Part shown: positions 1-11,565 of the stretch, in pieces
How the letters are laid out: each line of letters opens with the position of its first letter
Position numbering within the stretch: position 1 is the first letter of the stretch
NCBI RefSeq assembly: GCF_000003195.3
Contig: NC_012871.2
Span: forward strand, 45,889,110 to 45,953,109
Source: Sorghum bicolor
Taxonomy: Eukaryota > Streptophyta > Magnoliopsida > Poales > Poaceae
DNA length: 64,000 nt
Reading direction: 5' to 3'
Notes under the pieces: generated by a model
Told to the model about the DNA's origin: nothing
The model's input: the letters and a program-made list of their open reading frames with translations, nothing else
Database searches by the model: none
Program-made: the position numbers and the translations under genes

Positions 1-212
1 TGGTCTCCATAGGATCCAGGTGGATGGTGTCCGCCTTATGTGCAGGGGTTAAAATTAAAGAGTCCCAATCCATTTCTAGTTGAGAATAATAAAACAAGCC
101 GAGATGTAAAAGACTTGTTTTTAGGTGTTACGTTTGTGTCTTGCGGAGTCATTGTTAGTGTCGTTGTTAAGTTGCAGCTCGAGGACGAGCTGCATGTCCA
201 GGTGGGGTGTAG
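1..212 (+). mobile_element. 3' internal end of a Gypsy-like retrotransposon (fragment)
   Basis: The stretch just before the LTR-like sequence has a purine-rich run, AGGTGGGGTG, at about 200-209, the place and composition expected of a polypurine tract. A short reading frame crosses it, but no conserved domain is recognisable, so I do not call a gene. The element's body lies outside the window. It could also be an unrelated repeat; the call rests on the neighbouring LTR-like features. Confidence 0.4.
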
Positions 213-575
213 TGTTAGAAGAGTCAAGAACCTATTGGGCCTTAGCCCATTAGGGTTATTAGTCGCTTTCTTCGGGGTCAAGTAAGTCTTGCTTGTAAGT
301 CAAGTAAACCTCTCTATATAAAGAGAAGAGATGTGTCAATCTAAAATCAAGCAAGAGATTAGAAGAAAATCCCTTCTCTCTTGTCAGCCGCGGGCAGCGC
401 CCCACGGCTGGCGTTCCTAGTGCCCAAAACCCTAGCCTCCTCTCTCGCTCTCACAGCCGCCTTCCTGTGAACAGTACCCGCGGCACTGTAGCGCGGGTAC
501 TGTTCACGCCATCTGCCACTGCTTCTTCGATCCCAATCCATCTCCCTCGATCCCCAGCAGCCACATAACATGTTA
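213..575 (+). mobile_element. LTR-like fragment with TATA box
   Basis: The segment begins TGTTAGAAG directly after a purine-rich tract. It has a TATATAAAG box at about 315-323 and then a CT-rich leader, the usual order of U3, TATA and R in a plant LTR. The 3' boundary is not resolved because no second copy exists in the window; the limit given is where the CT- and GC-rich leader stops. Confidence 0.45.
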
Positions 576-885
576 CTTGTAGCACTATTGTGTATCCTGC
601 AGCACTATTCAATTTCTAAAAATGTAGCATGCTATACTGAATGTAGCTATTTCTTGTTACTTGTAGATCTCTCCACCACCATTTAGAGTTGGGGAAGGTA
701 AACCTATGCCTTCGTGGGATCTGATATCAACTCCAAAAGGTATACTAGAATATTTAGCTTCTATATGACATGGTTAATAATATTTAGCTTCTTTATGACT
801 ATAAAATTATATGCTTCAGTTCTACAATGAGTCTATCACTGCGAGATCGCATTAGAAAAAGAGGAGGGAGGAGGAAGACAATGAC
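576..885. other. No gene seen; AT-rich spacer
   Basis: This is AT-rich sequence with two short similar stretches (TATTTAGCTTCT twice near 758 and 781). It may be the leader or an intron of the following transposase. I see no conserved coding. Confidence 0.4.
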
Positions 886-1540
886 ATGATGCTATTTATT
901 TTCCCCGCATTATATCTTATGAGTTCTATTAGAGGGGGGGAAAGGAGGAAACGCCATACTTCGGAAGAAACAGGCGAGGTTAAAGTTCGTAGACTCCTTG
1001 AGGGACATGTCAAGAACTGTCAAGTTGCATTTAGGATGGAACCATACATCTTTAGAGAATCGACAACATATCTTAGAAGGAAAAGACTTGTTGTTGATAC
1101 TAGGATCACGGTGGAGGAGAAGTTGGGTTTCTTCCTATACATGTTAAGTCACAATGCCTCGTATGAGGATCTCCAAGTGTTCTTTGGGCACAACAATGAC
1201 ACCTTCCATCATCACATCAACCACTTCTTCAAGATTGTCATTCCTGCACTCTCTTGCTGTCTCCTTCAAGCTCCCGATCGTAATCAAGTGCATCAAAAAA
1301 TCCAAGACAAGACAATCATAGATTCTATCCATTTTTCAAGAATTGTCTAGGTCCCATTGATGGAACTCATGTTCCTATTTCCATAGCCTCTGAGAAAGCT
1401 TCTCCATTTAGAAATCGGAAGGGCACACTAAGCATTAATGTGATGGTGGCATGTGATTTTCATCTCAACATCACTTTCATTTCTAGTGGATGGGAGGGAT
1501 TGGCTATAGATTCTAGAGTGCTACGATCAGCTATGAGCAA
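886..1540 (+). pseudogene. PIF/Harbinger (ALP1-like) transposase, truncated and frameshifted
   Basis: The reading frame 886-1350 encodes the N-terminal helical region typical of plant PIF/Harbinger transposases, including the stretch EEKLGFFLYMLSHNASYEDL. The frame breaks near 1325. In a shifted frame the sequence continues with the first catalytic block around IDGTHVPI (about 1355-1382) and the second block WEG...DSRVLRSAM (about 1489-1534), so two DDE positions are present and the third is missing. The copy ends abruptly at about 1540, where it joins a 5'-truncated Gypsy LTR through a shared CAAG. Family members use this fold to nick and join transposon ends in the nucleus. This copy cannot make an intact enzyme. 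It belongs to a different subfamily from the Harbinger at 41962. Confidence 0.85.
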
Positions 1541-2696
1541 GTTTTAGCTACACTGACACCAGCTCAAATCATTGATGGACCGATTACACGTAATCGTGCA
1601 GAGAAGCTATAACAAGAGGTCCACGCGCTACTTTGTGAGATTCATTTTAACATTAATGAGAATTATATATTACTAATGTGTTGTACCTTAATTGTACTTA
1701 TGTATATAGAAGAAGAGAAGGATGAATTAGACCCTGAAGAATGGACTAGTGCAAGTCCTAGAAGACAGACTAGCAAAACAGACCAGAAGAGTCAAAACGG
1801 ACCAATGGAGTCAAGAACGGACCAGTGTAAAGAAATCTTCATAACTTTTTACTCATAAAAGCTATGAAAGCCCATGAGGACTTGTTGGAAAGCTTTTCGA
1901 GTCTGCTTTCTATTGAATCTAGTGGCGACCTGTTTGGATACTCCATATTGCCTGTAGACCAGAATTAGTACAGACTGCTTAGAAGGTCAACAGTCTGTCG
2001 TGACAAAATATTGGTATAAATTGCTAAGTAAAACTGTACCAATCGACAATGTTTCGTGTTGGATGGCATACATTGATGGAAAGCTCTTTGAGTCTACTTT
2101 CACACCCAAGAAACAGTTCATCATTTGGACTTCCTAATAAGAAGTTATGGTTAGTTTATTGGAAACTGATCTGGAGGTCAACAGTCACGCGAAGCCAGTT
2201 CGGGAATCCATTCCGAGGGGACCTTTCACATTGCCTTCCCTTAGAAACTCTATTTTATTTTCATACCTATCTAGGAGGGTTGTTCCTAGTATAAATATTC
2301 CCTACCTCTAAGCTATTAGAAACCTTTTTGATCATTTGATAAACTACATGATATTGCAGTTGTGCTACTGAGTGCCTTACTCAATCCTTGTTCTTCCTTG
2401 TTCTTCTTGGACTTGTGAAGTGAATCCTCTGGGTTCCCCTACTTCGTACTCTACGGCTTCCGTTCGGCTGCGCCGTATTGTGTGGATTAGTTCTGGATTG
2501 TGGTTCTGCGGTCATTCGGAGATCGAGTCAAAGTCTTCGTGGTTTTGGTGTCTCTCTCCCCGTCGCTTGGTCACATCCAACCTTTGTCAGGTATAAAGCT
2601 AGTTACCCGCTGTTTGTAGCAAGTTATCATTGTTCTTTTGATCTACTATCGTGAAGATCGGGCCACCCTTGTGCCGATTTATATCGGTACCTATCA
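1538..2696 (+). repeat. 5' LTR of the outer Gypsy element, missing its first ~58 bp
   Basis: This is similar along its whole length to the 3' LTR from position 23699 onward and ends in the same TATCA. The first ~58 bases present in the 3' LTR are absent here, and the sequence instead abuts the PIF transposase fragment with CAAG shared at the join. That fits a deletion that removed the LTR tip and the left target duplication. Confidence 0.85.
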
Positions 2697-2698
2697 AC

Positions 2699-2710
2699 TG
2701 GTATCAAAGC
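2699..2710 (+). other. Primer binding site (tRNA-Met type)
   Basis: TGGTATCAAAGC begins two bases after the LTR end. It matches the consensus initiator-Met primer site (TGGTATCAGAGC) with one change. This marks where minus-strand synthesis would start and fixes the 3' edge of the 5' LTR. Confidence 0.85.
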
Positions 2711-3362
2711 TTTCATTGTCATGGTAGGTCTCGCAATCATCCACATATTTATCTTTAGTATATCTATCATTTGTTACTGATTTGTTCATCACCTATAGTC
2801 CACTGAAAAGCCACAAAAAAATCCTAAAACCCTTTAACGGTATTGTTATCTTGTGTTTTTGTGTTCATCAAGTTGCTAGTCACCCTCTTTACATATATTG
2901 TGTTGTGTTTCATTTATTATCCGCACCCCTGTTAGTATAAAAAAGAATTAAAAAATTAGAGAAAAAAATTCAAAGAAAACAAAAGAGAAAGAGCAGAAAA
3001 GTAGAAGAAGAGGAAAAGAGGGTTGTATTGCGGTTTGCTCACTGAAAATTTAGTTTACACATTCAGATTCTTGGTGATTTATATAATAGCAACATTATTA
3101 TCTTTTGAGCACATCAAACCACTTGATTTTCAGTACTGTAGCCTCCCTTGTTTAGCCACCTATAGCTCCACAAAAAAACTAAAACCAGGACATTCGACTC
3201 GTAATCCTTGCGACCTCGGAATCACTTCAGTTGAGCTGCTATACTAGCACAATTCACTGTCCTTGAGAATAGGAAAGAGCATTGGTAAGTAAGAGGTGAG
3301 GTTGTGTGATTCCATAAATTTACCCATTCCACTATATTTTGCTTTAATGCTAACATAACAGG
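2711..3362 (+). other. Untranslated leader of the Gypsy element
   Basis: This is AT-rich leader with A-rich runs near 2940-3015 and no supported gene. It ends in ...AACAG immediately before the gag frame, which resembles a splice acceptor, so a spliced leader is possible. Confidence 0.5.
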
Positions 3363-3508
3363 AGCCGACTCAAGTATTTATGGTGATCATCATGGAGAAG
3401 AAGAACCCCCTGTTGCATGGGCTGAGTTGCGCCAAATGGCAGACTCACTCTTGCAGGTTATAGAGAGGATGCTTGATGCACGCATACCTGCAGATGGGCG
3501 GAGGGCTG
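3363..3508 (+). pseudogene. gag, N-terminal fragment (outer Gypsy)
   Basis: This is an open frame with Gypsy gag N-terminal character (acidic start, then AELRQMADSLLQVIERML). It is cut at about 3503-3508 by the LTR of element A. The frame resumes at 20789, after a near-copy of the same bases (GGCTG left, GGCTC right) that served as target duplication. It is the 5' piece of the gag at 20789-22120. Confidence 0.8.
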
Positions 3509-4328
3509 TGTTGACATTCGTTAAGTGCAATAAGAATAAGAATAATTCTGCAAGCGCACAGAACATCACCGTAGCATTTTACCGGGAGTATTCTAGGTAT
3601 CTGGGAAGCTAAGGTCAAAGAATCGGATAACTTACTATCATGCATCTACTATATTGGAATGTCTAGCCCTAATTCTCTATAGAGGAAAGGTTATCCTTCG
3701 AGGGCACCTCTCAACTCTATAATGATGTGTTCTCCTCCAGGGGCCAGGGGCCTTGCTTATATAGCCTCCTCCTTTGTGCCTTTTTGGTTCAGCAGACGAT
3801 GTGGTACTAAACTTTCTACCATATCTCATTAAAATGCACATAGGCCTTAATGGACCAAAATCTGATTTGGGCCCAATTAATCCCGCAGTTCTTTTATGTG
3901 GAGTCCTTCTTTTATTAATATCTCTTGATTCCGAACTCCAAATATAGCAAATAATATATGCATTTCGATCAGCTCGACGAGATCTTTGTAATGGTGTACT
4001 CCATTCTGTGATTGGTGCTTGTACCATGGCGGGCGCCCTAGGATCAAGGGCGGGCGCCCTGGCCCCGGGCCCGTCTCGGCTCCGCTTCGGTCGAGTTGCT
4101 TCTAGAGTCTTCCTGATTATGGAAATTTACCACACACATTAATTCTCTATGTAAACCCAACGTATAGGTCTTTCCTTCGTATTTCCTGATAACCCTCTGC
4201 AGAAATAGACAAACATCAAAACTCGTGGAAATCTATGAGATGAAACCCTAAGTCTAGGTGTCGGTTGCATTTGGATCCTTTTTTATGATTAGTTGACGGT
4301 TAAATGTGAGCATTAAGGACCGTCAACA
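3509..4328 (-). repeat. 3' LTR of element A (internally deleted)
   Basis: It starts TGTTGACATT and ends GTCAACA. Compared with the partner LTR it lacks about 600 bp: the join lies at CATGCATCTACT, a short sequence flanking the missing piece in the other copy, which suggests deletion between short direct repeats. It keeps the GGGCGGGCGCCC motif near 4050 that the partner LTR has lost. Confidence 0.88.
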
Positions 4329-4343
4329 AGCTCCCCCAAGCTT
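4329..4343 (-). other. Polypurine tract of element A
   Basis: On the minus strand it reads AAGCTTGGGGGAGCT directly next to the LTR. The same tract type precedes the 3' LTRs at 16214 and 38123. Confidence 0.8.
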
Positions 4344-7300
4344 AACCTTTGCTCGTCCCTAAGCAAAGATGGACTCAAGAGTTTCTGCAGTGGTTTCATA
4401 CCTTAAAGGTACACATGCGTTCAAACAAGATCTCATCTTTGGGTTAGGGTAAACTGTTAAGATTTAAACTTACTCATTTTACCTTCCACCATGGGGCTTG
4501 CAACCGTCACTTATGTCTTGAGCAGTTAAAAGATAGAACGGTCTAGTCAAGCGCCATGTCTCTTGTTCTTTGATTAACTATAGCTCTAGAGTTTTTGCAG
4601 ATTTTCAAATAAAACTTAGAGATTCCTTGTATGACCCTCTCTAGTCTCTCTTTTGTGGTATTTCTGGATCCTTACCAAGGCAGTAATGCTGTATGCCTTC
4701 TCTCAAAGTATGTGGTATTTTTGGTATGAGGCATAGTGGTATTGCCTTCTCTCTCACCCTACTCTAATAAGGTTTTGATATCTGGAGCTCATAGGTGGGA
4801 GACAGCTAATACATACTTACAAGACACTTATTGCATAGTCAAACCATGGATCCAGAAGAACAAGTCAATAAGTCAAATCAATATGTGCATGTGTGGCAAA
4901 TGAATGGTGATAATGGTGAAAATAATGGATCCAGAAGAACAAGTCAATAAGTCTAATTCTACTTTTGCTGTTTTGAGAGGGTACATACCTTTCTTGCACT
5001 TGAGGCTTTTGAGGGGAATGAGACGCTCTTATATTTTATTTTTCTTTTCTCTCAGATGGGTATCTTGTACCCCTAATTCTACTGTCGGACACTTGTCCAT
5101 TTTTACCTCTCGTCTCACTTCTTTTTTTTTCTTCTTTTTTTTCGAGGTTTCAGGCACTTGCTCCTTTTTATTTTCTCGTATTCACTTTTTTTTCAGAGCA
5201 CTCATCCTCCTGGAATAATGTAGCAAGTGGTAGTAACCAAAATATCTCGAGCATTTATTTCACGGGGAATAACAGAGATAGGGTTATGTTTTTGGCTATT
5301 CTCTCCTAGATAGGAGTAGAATAATTTTGGATGAATCTGGATATGGAAATGAGTGGATGTATGTAGATGCGTACTTCTGAAGTAGAAGTAGCATGTATGA
5401 GTGAACGTGCAAGTGAATCTTGATTTTAACAGCATGACAAGCTCCTAAGGGTCTACACAGCTTGACCACACTCAATGCTCATAAGGAGTAAAAACTAAAT
5501 GTATGGTTCATAGTCTAATAAGCTTGTATATATGGCTGTGGTAGGATTTTAAACTCTCATCATACATGAACTCATCATGCAACATTTTAAAGATTTTTAA
5601 AGATAAAATTCTCTAGAATTCTAGCATCTCTAGGAACAGATAAACAGCAGCTCAACCTTCCCATATCATATCTGTTAACGACTTGGACTTTTGATCAGGT
5701 ACTTTTCCCGTAAATTTAGGTTTAGAGCAAGCTTTAAATTATAACAGTTATGCCTAAATTTGAGAGAGAGCTCAAATTTGAAAACTAGGTACTTGGCAGA
5801 GCAACTATTCATCATATTCATGTAAGAGTTTATCATTGAAGTTCAGTTTGGCATAGACACTTTATTTATTTATTTAGCAAACTAAGAAAAGATATATATA
5901 TAAGCACAAAATGTTTAATTGGGTTTTTATGATTATGTATTTTTTTATTATTTGAGTAAAGTATAAATATGAGTAGAAACACTTAGCTGGATAAATGGAG
6001 GTGCTCTCCCCCAAGCTGGATTTTAACATAATTTCTTCTGATGTAGCTTGCAGATGGCGTAGGTGTATTTGAACGTTGGCAGCACCCTGATAGCGATTAG
6101 GATATCCTCAGTCTGCTAGTCTTCCTTGATCCTTGAATTCTGTGGAGCTCAAATAGACAACAAAGCTTTGTGGAACTGGTTAAGTGTTAGCATAAAATCT
6201 CTTAGCCTTTATCATGTTGAGCTTCCTCTAATAAATATTACTCTTTTTAGCAGGATCATAATTTTTTTTTATATTTTCATTTTTACAGGCCAAGAATATA
6301 TTTATTTTATTTTTACGCCACCACAGTGAATGGGTTTTATGCCACGAGCATACTCACATGGGACTTACTGTTTTTAACATTTTTATTTTCTTTTCAAGAT
6401 AGCATGATTAACTAACAAGCTATTTAAGGAAAGTAAATAATTTAAGAAAAAAGGGAATGCAGAAAGGATAAATATGGATAACTACCGATTTTACCTTTCG
6501 GCGAGGATTCAATGTTTTAAGTCTTCTGAACAAGACTTCTCACCGTGTTCATTCTTTAGCTGTGTCATTTGAGTTAGGTGTGGATCTAGACATCTGCACC
6601 TCTTGATACGGTGTCACCCATGTTTTTCGTTTGCCCAGCAGTTGGAAGTGCGGCGTTGGCAGCATCCTCCTCAGTGTGTTTGTGCTCATAGATCCAGGTC
6701 CTTCACTTGATAGAGTCTGGGAGTTGGAAAACTCCTCCATGTTTTGCTCGAAGTGTATCCTGCTCATAGAGATAAGGCAGAGATCAAGTGCATGGGCCCT
6801 GTTGGTGGAAAACACCAACATAACCAAAAGTGTATTTGTTCTTCTCTAACCTTAAGCATAGTGAGCAAGACAAAGTTGATGGATGATAACATCATGAGTG
6901 TAGCATTTAAAACATTTGTCAGACCAGATCACTCAACCTTATGGAAAGATAATCTATCTAAGTAAATGTTTTTTCTTTACATGACTATCATTTTCCAAAG
7001 ATCGGATGAGCAACATTTTAGCTCATATGGTTAAGAGTGTGGGATCAAGAAGGTAGTACCGGAAACAAAGATTAAAGGACTAAACATGTTGAATCAATTG
7101 GGTTGGTTAATTTGGAGTGATAAATCATGCCTATTTGTCTTTTTATCCATGTGCATGCGAGAATCAAGGAGAAGCTTATAACAGTGACAGTCACATACCT
7201 TAAGATGTTACCTTAATTGAAGAGTGATGGTACAATATCACCTTGTGGAAGCTTTTCTTTCTCAATGGTTGTGCATCTTGTTTGTGGCACTCTTCGTCTC

Positions 7301-8257
7301 GTTCCATGGATTATCTCTCGAGCTATGTCTTTCTTGTGCAAATTGTTAAACTTCATGTGTCTCCTTTATCTCCATTCTGAATTTATCTTAGGACTTCTCA
7401 AATCGATATTGAAAATTTTCCTACAGGGGTTAGTCTAACAAAATATACCAGTGTCTACACAAGCAGTTTTTAGTTCAATAACCAAACTAGACTCCATGTC
7501 TAATCGGATTAAGGAAGGCTATTTAACCTAAGCACCATGCTTAATTTAAATGCCAATAGAAGTATGTCGAGTACTTCCAAACCAACACTTACTTGTGAAT
7601 AGATAAAGGTAGCATGACAACATTATAGAGATCTACTCAAGTGGGGATGAAGTAGAATGATTAGTGTTTAACAAATTGAGCATGTCTTAAGGGTAGGGAC
7701 AACCAACATAGCAACATGGCAAAGGATGTTTTTGTGTAAGGTATTCCCCCCAGCTTGAACAAGTCAAGTTTGGATGAATTTAATTCAATGTTGCATGATG
7801 ATTGGTTGGACATACCTTGTTGTTATTCTTCACTCTTTTACTTCAAGCCTGAATCGCGAAGATAACAGGATTGCTTCCACCAAGCTAAATGTTGAGATAG
7901 TCTTTAATCTTGAATCCGCACAACACAGATGTTCTTCAATATTCTTGAGCTTCAAAATGTCAGTGATGATTGCAGCGCTTCCAAGTTGATAAAGATATCT
8001 TGATCATTGGGGATTCTCTCTTTAAATCATGTTAAACTCAAATAGACAACAAAACTTGTGGCACCGATTAAACATTAGTAGTTGGCCACTTAAGCCTTAG
8101 TTGTCCAAGCTTTTTAGTTTTTTCTTAATTCTTTTTCTAAGCAGAGTTTCAACAATATCTCTTTCTCAATATATATATTTTCTTGGGTTTTAATCTTTTT
8201 ATGAAGCAAAAGGAAATGGAACAGGATGAATGCATGTTTATTTATTTATTTTTTTAT
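4344..8257 (-). mobile_element. Non-coding internal region of element A
   Basis: This is about 3.9 kb of AT-rich sequence without a recognisable protein domain on either strand. It has homopolymer T tracts near 5110-5140 and 6250. Two segments, about 6140-6230 and 8030-8110, share an AAATAGACAACAAA... block in the same orientation. A related block occurs reversed at about 13040-13100 in element B, so this is decayed 3' untranslated sequence of the lineage, partly duplicated. Confidence 0.7.
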
Positions 8258-8262
8258 TCCAC

Positions 8263-9915
8263 TGTTGACGGTCCTTAAGTATCAAATTTAATTATCAAAT
8301 AAACAAAGAAAAGGATCCAAATGCAATCAATATCTACACTTAGGGTTTTAACTGATAGAATTTTACGAGTTTTGGTGTTTGTCTATTTCTGCAGGGGGTT
8401 ATCAGGAAATACGGAAGAAAGGCCCACACGTCGGGATTACATAGAGATATTAACGTACCACGCAATTATCTTACATCTAGAAGACTCCAGAAGCCACGGG
8501 AACGAAGCGGAGGCAGAACGGGGCCTGGCCCAGGGCGCCCGCCCTGGAGACCAGGGCGCTCGCCCCCTCTGGAGTCAAATTAGGACTCTCTTTCAGGATT
8601 ACGCTCCACCGACCTAAAGGATCAAGGATAACCGTTCAATCAATGTCGGTTTGATCCGACGGCCCATATTCACTTGGAAGAACTATAAAACCAGACCCCC
8701 TGGCCCCTGGAGGAGAGGACCTATCAACCCTAATTCATTATTCATCAAGGGACAAGAAGCCTATGATCAAGCCTAGAGCCACCACATCAATTAGACATCT
8801 AGATTAGCATAGCTACATAGGATTAGAACTAGAAGGAGTCAATCTTCGATTGGTTTCCGGATCTGTCAAGAGGATTCTTGGTAATTCTCTATTGATCTTC
8901 AATAGTTCATCTTTGTTCTTCCATATTATGAATATGACTTTGTTCTACTTCAATATATTGATCATGACTTTGCTCTACTTGTTTATATTCGCAATTATAT
9001 TGTTCTTAGTTTATCATAGTTATATACTTGGCTTAGTTAAATTAGAATTATATTCATGTTTAGGATCGTATAGCGTTTATCCATCGGATCCATGGGTAAA
9101 TGATAGATATTTGTGTAGGTGTGGTGCTTATACCGTATTTATCTGCGATTGTACCCTATATGCCAGATCGCGGGGTAGTTCGTGATAGTGACAGCTTCAT
9201 TGATTCTTATATAGTCCCCCTCTCGTGTATTGGGCTAGCAGAGCAACATTATTACAGGGGAGTGATTGCTATATTTCTCATATTCCTTGAATAATATCAC
9301 TATGCATGGGCGTAATCTTGTCTCACAACGATTGCTAAGTATAATTGCACTAACTATGATATGCTAGACTGTGTAGTTAAGAATAACTTAGGAAATATTC
9401 TTGTAGTTCGTCCTAATTCCATGATAATGACTTGCTAGAATATCTAATTGAGGTGCTTATCATATTTATATGTGGCTAAGTTATGCTGATCAGATTAATT
9501 ATCTTTGTCACTATTCATTACTTTATATATCCTTTATGTGACACTTATCCCTGTATGAAAAAGTTAGATAAATATTCTCAATTATATATGCAATGATAGA
9601 TACTCAATCTTATATTCCATTCTATAATCAACATTGATGATTACTAATCCCTTCCCAGTGGTAAAAATATAAATAATGATACCTGGAATACTTCCTGGTT
9701 AAAATGCTACATCAGTATTAATCTGTGCGCTTGCAGATCCCATTTGTTATTTATTTAGATGAGCAATTGCATATTTCATACCGCGTCTCTCATGTCATGC
9801 TGGGGATGACAACTTGGTTTAAGTGGTATGAGGGATAGGTTTGGCATTTTTGGCGCCATTATCAGAATTAGAAAACTAAGTCTACTTTTGGTAATGACGT
9901 TAAGAATACCCAACA
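8263..9915 (+). repeat. 5' LTR of element B
   Basis: It starts TGTTGACGG and ends CCCAACA. It contains a GC-rich CCAGGGCGCCCGCCCTGG motif near 8531-8548 and a TATAAAA box at about 8684. An open frame at 8850-9185 encodes only hydrophobic low-complexity sequence and I do not call it a gene. Confidence 0.92.
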
Positions 9916-9923
9916 AGCATTTT

Positions 9924-9941
9924 TGGCGCCGTTGCCGGGGA
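9924..9941 (+). other. Primer binding site of element B
   Basis: TGGCGCCGTTGCCGGGGA lies 8 bases after the LTR. This is the primer site type of Athila-like plant elements, which I recall as tRNA-Asp. The same site, with changes, follows the LTRs at 27077 and 36768 and, reversed, precedes 19391. Confidence 0.8.
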
Positions 9942-10074
9942 AGGTTGATTACTAATCAGGAATGAATATAGGATTTTGAGTCATCATTCGCATCCCTAAT
10001 ATGATTGAGCTTATCAATTCTCTCATACAGTTTTACCCCGATTTTTTTCTATTTTATCTTATGCAGGGTAATGT

Positions 10075-11462
10075 ATGAATAGAAGACATCTTCCAGGAAA
10101 TTTTGTTGACAATCCCGAAGTGTTATTCAGAAAAACAAGAGCCAAGCTCAAGAAGAGATCATCAACACTTCAACAAGAAGCTTCATCCAATCAAGAAGAT
10201 CACCGAAGTTTCACCCGGAACTTGTCTTCAGAAGTCGAAGTCATGGCAAACAAAACAATCCGTGAGTTCTTAGCTCCCACTACGGACAACATCCGTACTG
10301 GACCTGCTGCAGAGATCGACGGCAACTTTGAACTCAAGCCTGGACTTATCAACATGGTGCAATCCAACCAGTTCTGTGGGAAGGCACACGAAGATGCTAG
10401 TGCTCATCTCCAACACTTTCTAGAGATTTGCAGCACATTCACCATATCAGGAGTCCCCAGAGATGCTATACTACTTCGCCTCTTCTCATTCTCACTGTTG
10501 GGGAGAGCGAAGCAGTGGTTCTACGCTAGAATACTACGTGGGCACTCTGCTCCACGAACTTTCTGGCTAAGTTCTTTCCCATGGGTAAGACCAATACTTT
10601 CCGTGGGAAGATTACAAGTTTTCAGCAACAACATGATGAATCTGTTCGAGAAGCATGGGAGCGCTTCCAAGACTACATCCTAGAATGTCCCCATCATGGA
10701 ATGGAGAGTTGGCTACTAATGCAGACATTTTATCATGGGCTCGACAATAGTGCCCGAGAGACCATGGATGCTGCAGCTAGAGGAGCATTCTTATCACAAG
10801 CCACAGCTCTTGTAGAGAAGATGGCGTCCAACCAAGGCTGGAATGAAGAGAGGACCTAGACACACAAGAAAGGTGGAGGTATGCATCAGCTCAAGTAGGT
10901 AGACATGCTGTCTGCTAAGCTAGACCTGCTTATGAAGAAGCTCGATGATAGAGCTGGAGATAAGAAAGAAGTTATGCACATCTACGACTCTCACATGACT
11001 TGTGAGGAGTGTGAAGATACTGGACACTCAGGTAATTACTGCCCTGAGATGCTTGCGGATGTGAACTACATCAACAACAACAACAACTACTACTACTACT
11101 ACTACAACTGTCCTAAACAAAATCAAGGTTGGAATCAACAAAGGCCTAACTACTCAGGTAATTATCAAGGTAACAATTCTTACAACAATAATAATAATTT
11201 TCCACCTCTGAGAGAGTTAGTGTCTAATCAAGGAAAGCTAATGGATAACCTATCTAAGAAATTGGCATCTAATGATAAAATGCTAGAAAATATAAATAAT
11301 AGAATAGATAATTTCTCTACTACCATCAAGAATCAAATTAGCTTTAATAAAATGATTGAATCTCAGTTAAATCAAATACCTGCTGCTGTTCCTACTACTA
11401 ACCCCGGTATACCATCACAACCAGAAGGATTAGAATCTACAAATCTTGTAGACAATGTTTGA
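10075..11462 (+). pseudogene. gag of element B, frameshifted, with two stops
   Basis: The gag runs from ATG 10075. It has the Athila-type core (FELKPGLINMVQSNQFCGKAHED, then LRLFSFSLLGRAKQWFYA) near 10330-10530. It loses frame near 10531, where the related copy at 37360 has 11 extra bases. In the shifted frame it continues to a TAG at 10857, then another TAG near 10895, and a third segment 10905-11462. That segment has a CX2CX4HX4C zinc knuckle (C-EE-C-EDTG-H-SGNY-C, about 11003-11041), followed by an Asn/Tyr/Gln-rich tract and a coiled-coil-like tail. In an intact element this would be the capsid and nucleocapsid protein; here it cannot be made whole. Confidence 0.88.
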
Positions 11463-11565
11463 TTTAGGTAACTACTAGAGTAACCCCGTCACTGAAGTTA
11501 ATACTGACCTTCTACCGGTCAAGAGAGGCGATCTAAGACGCCCCGTCATCCCGTTCTCCATCGGC

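Noticed and set aside
8850..9294. Hydrophobic ORFs (also at 18031 and 38795) that look like membrane proteins
   Set aside because: They lie wholly inside LTRs, recur with the LTR copies, and are T-rich low-complexity sequence without conserved features.
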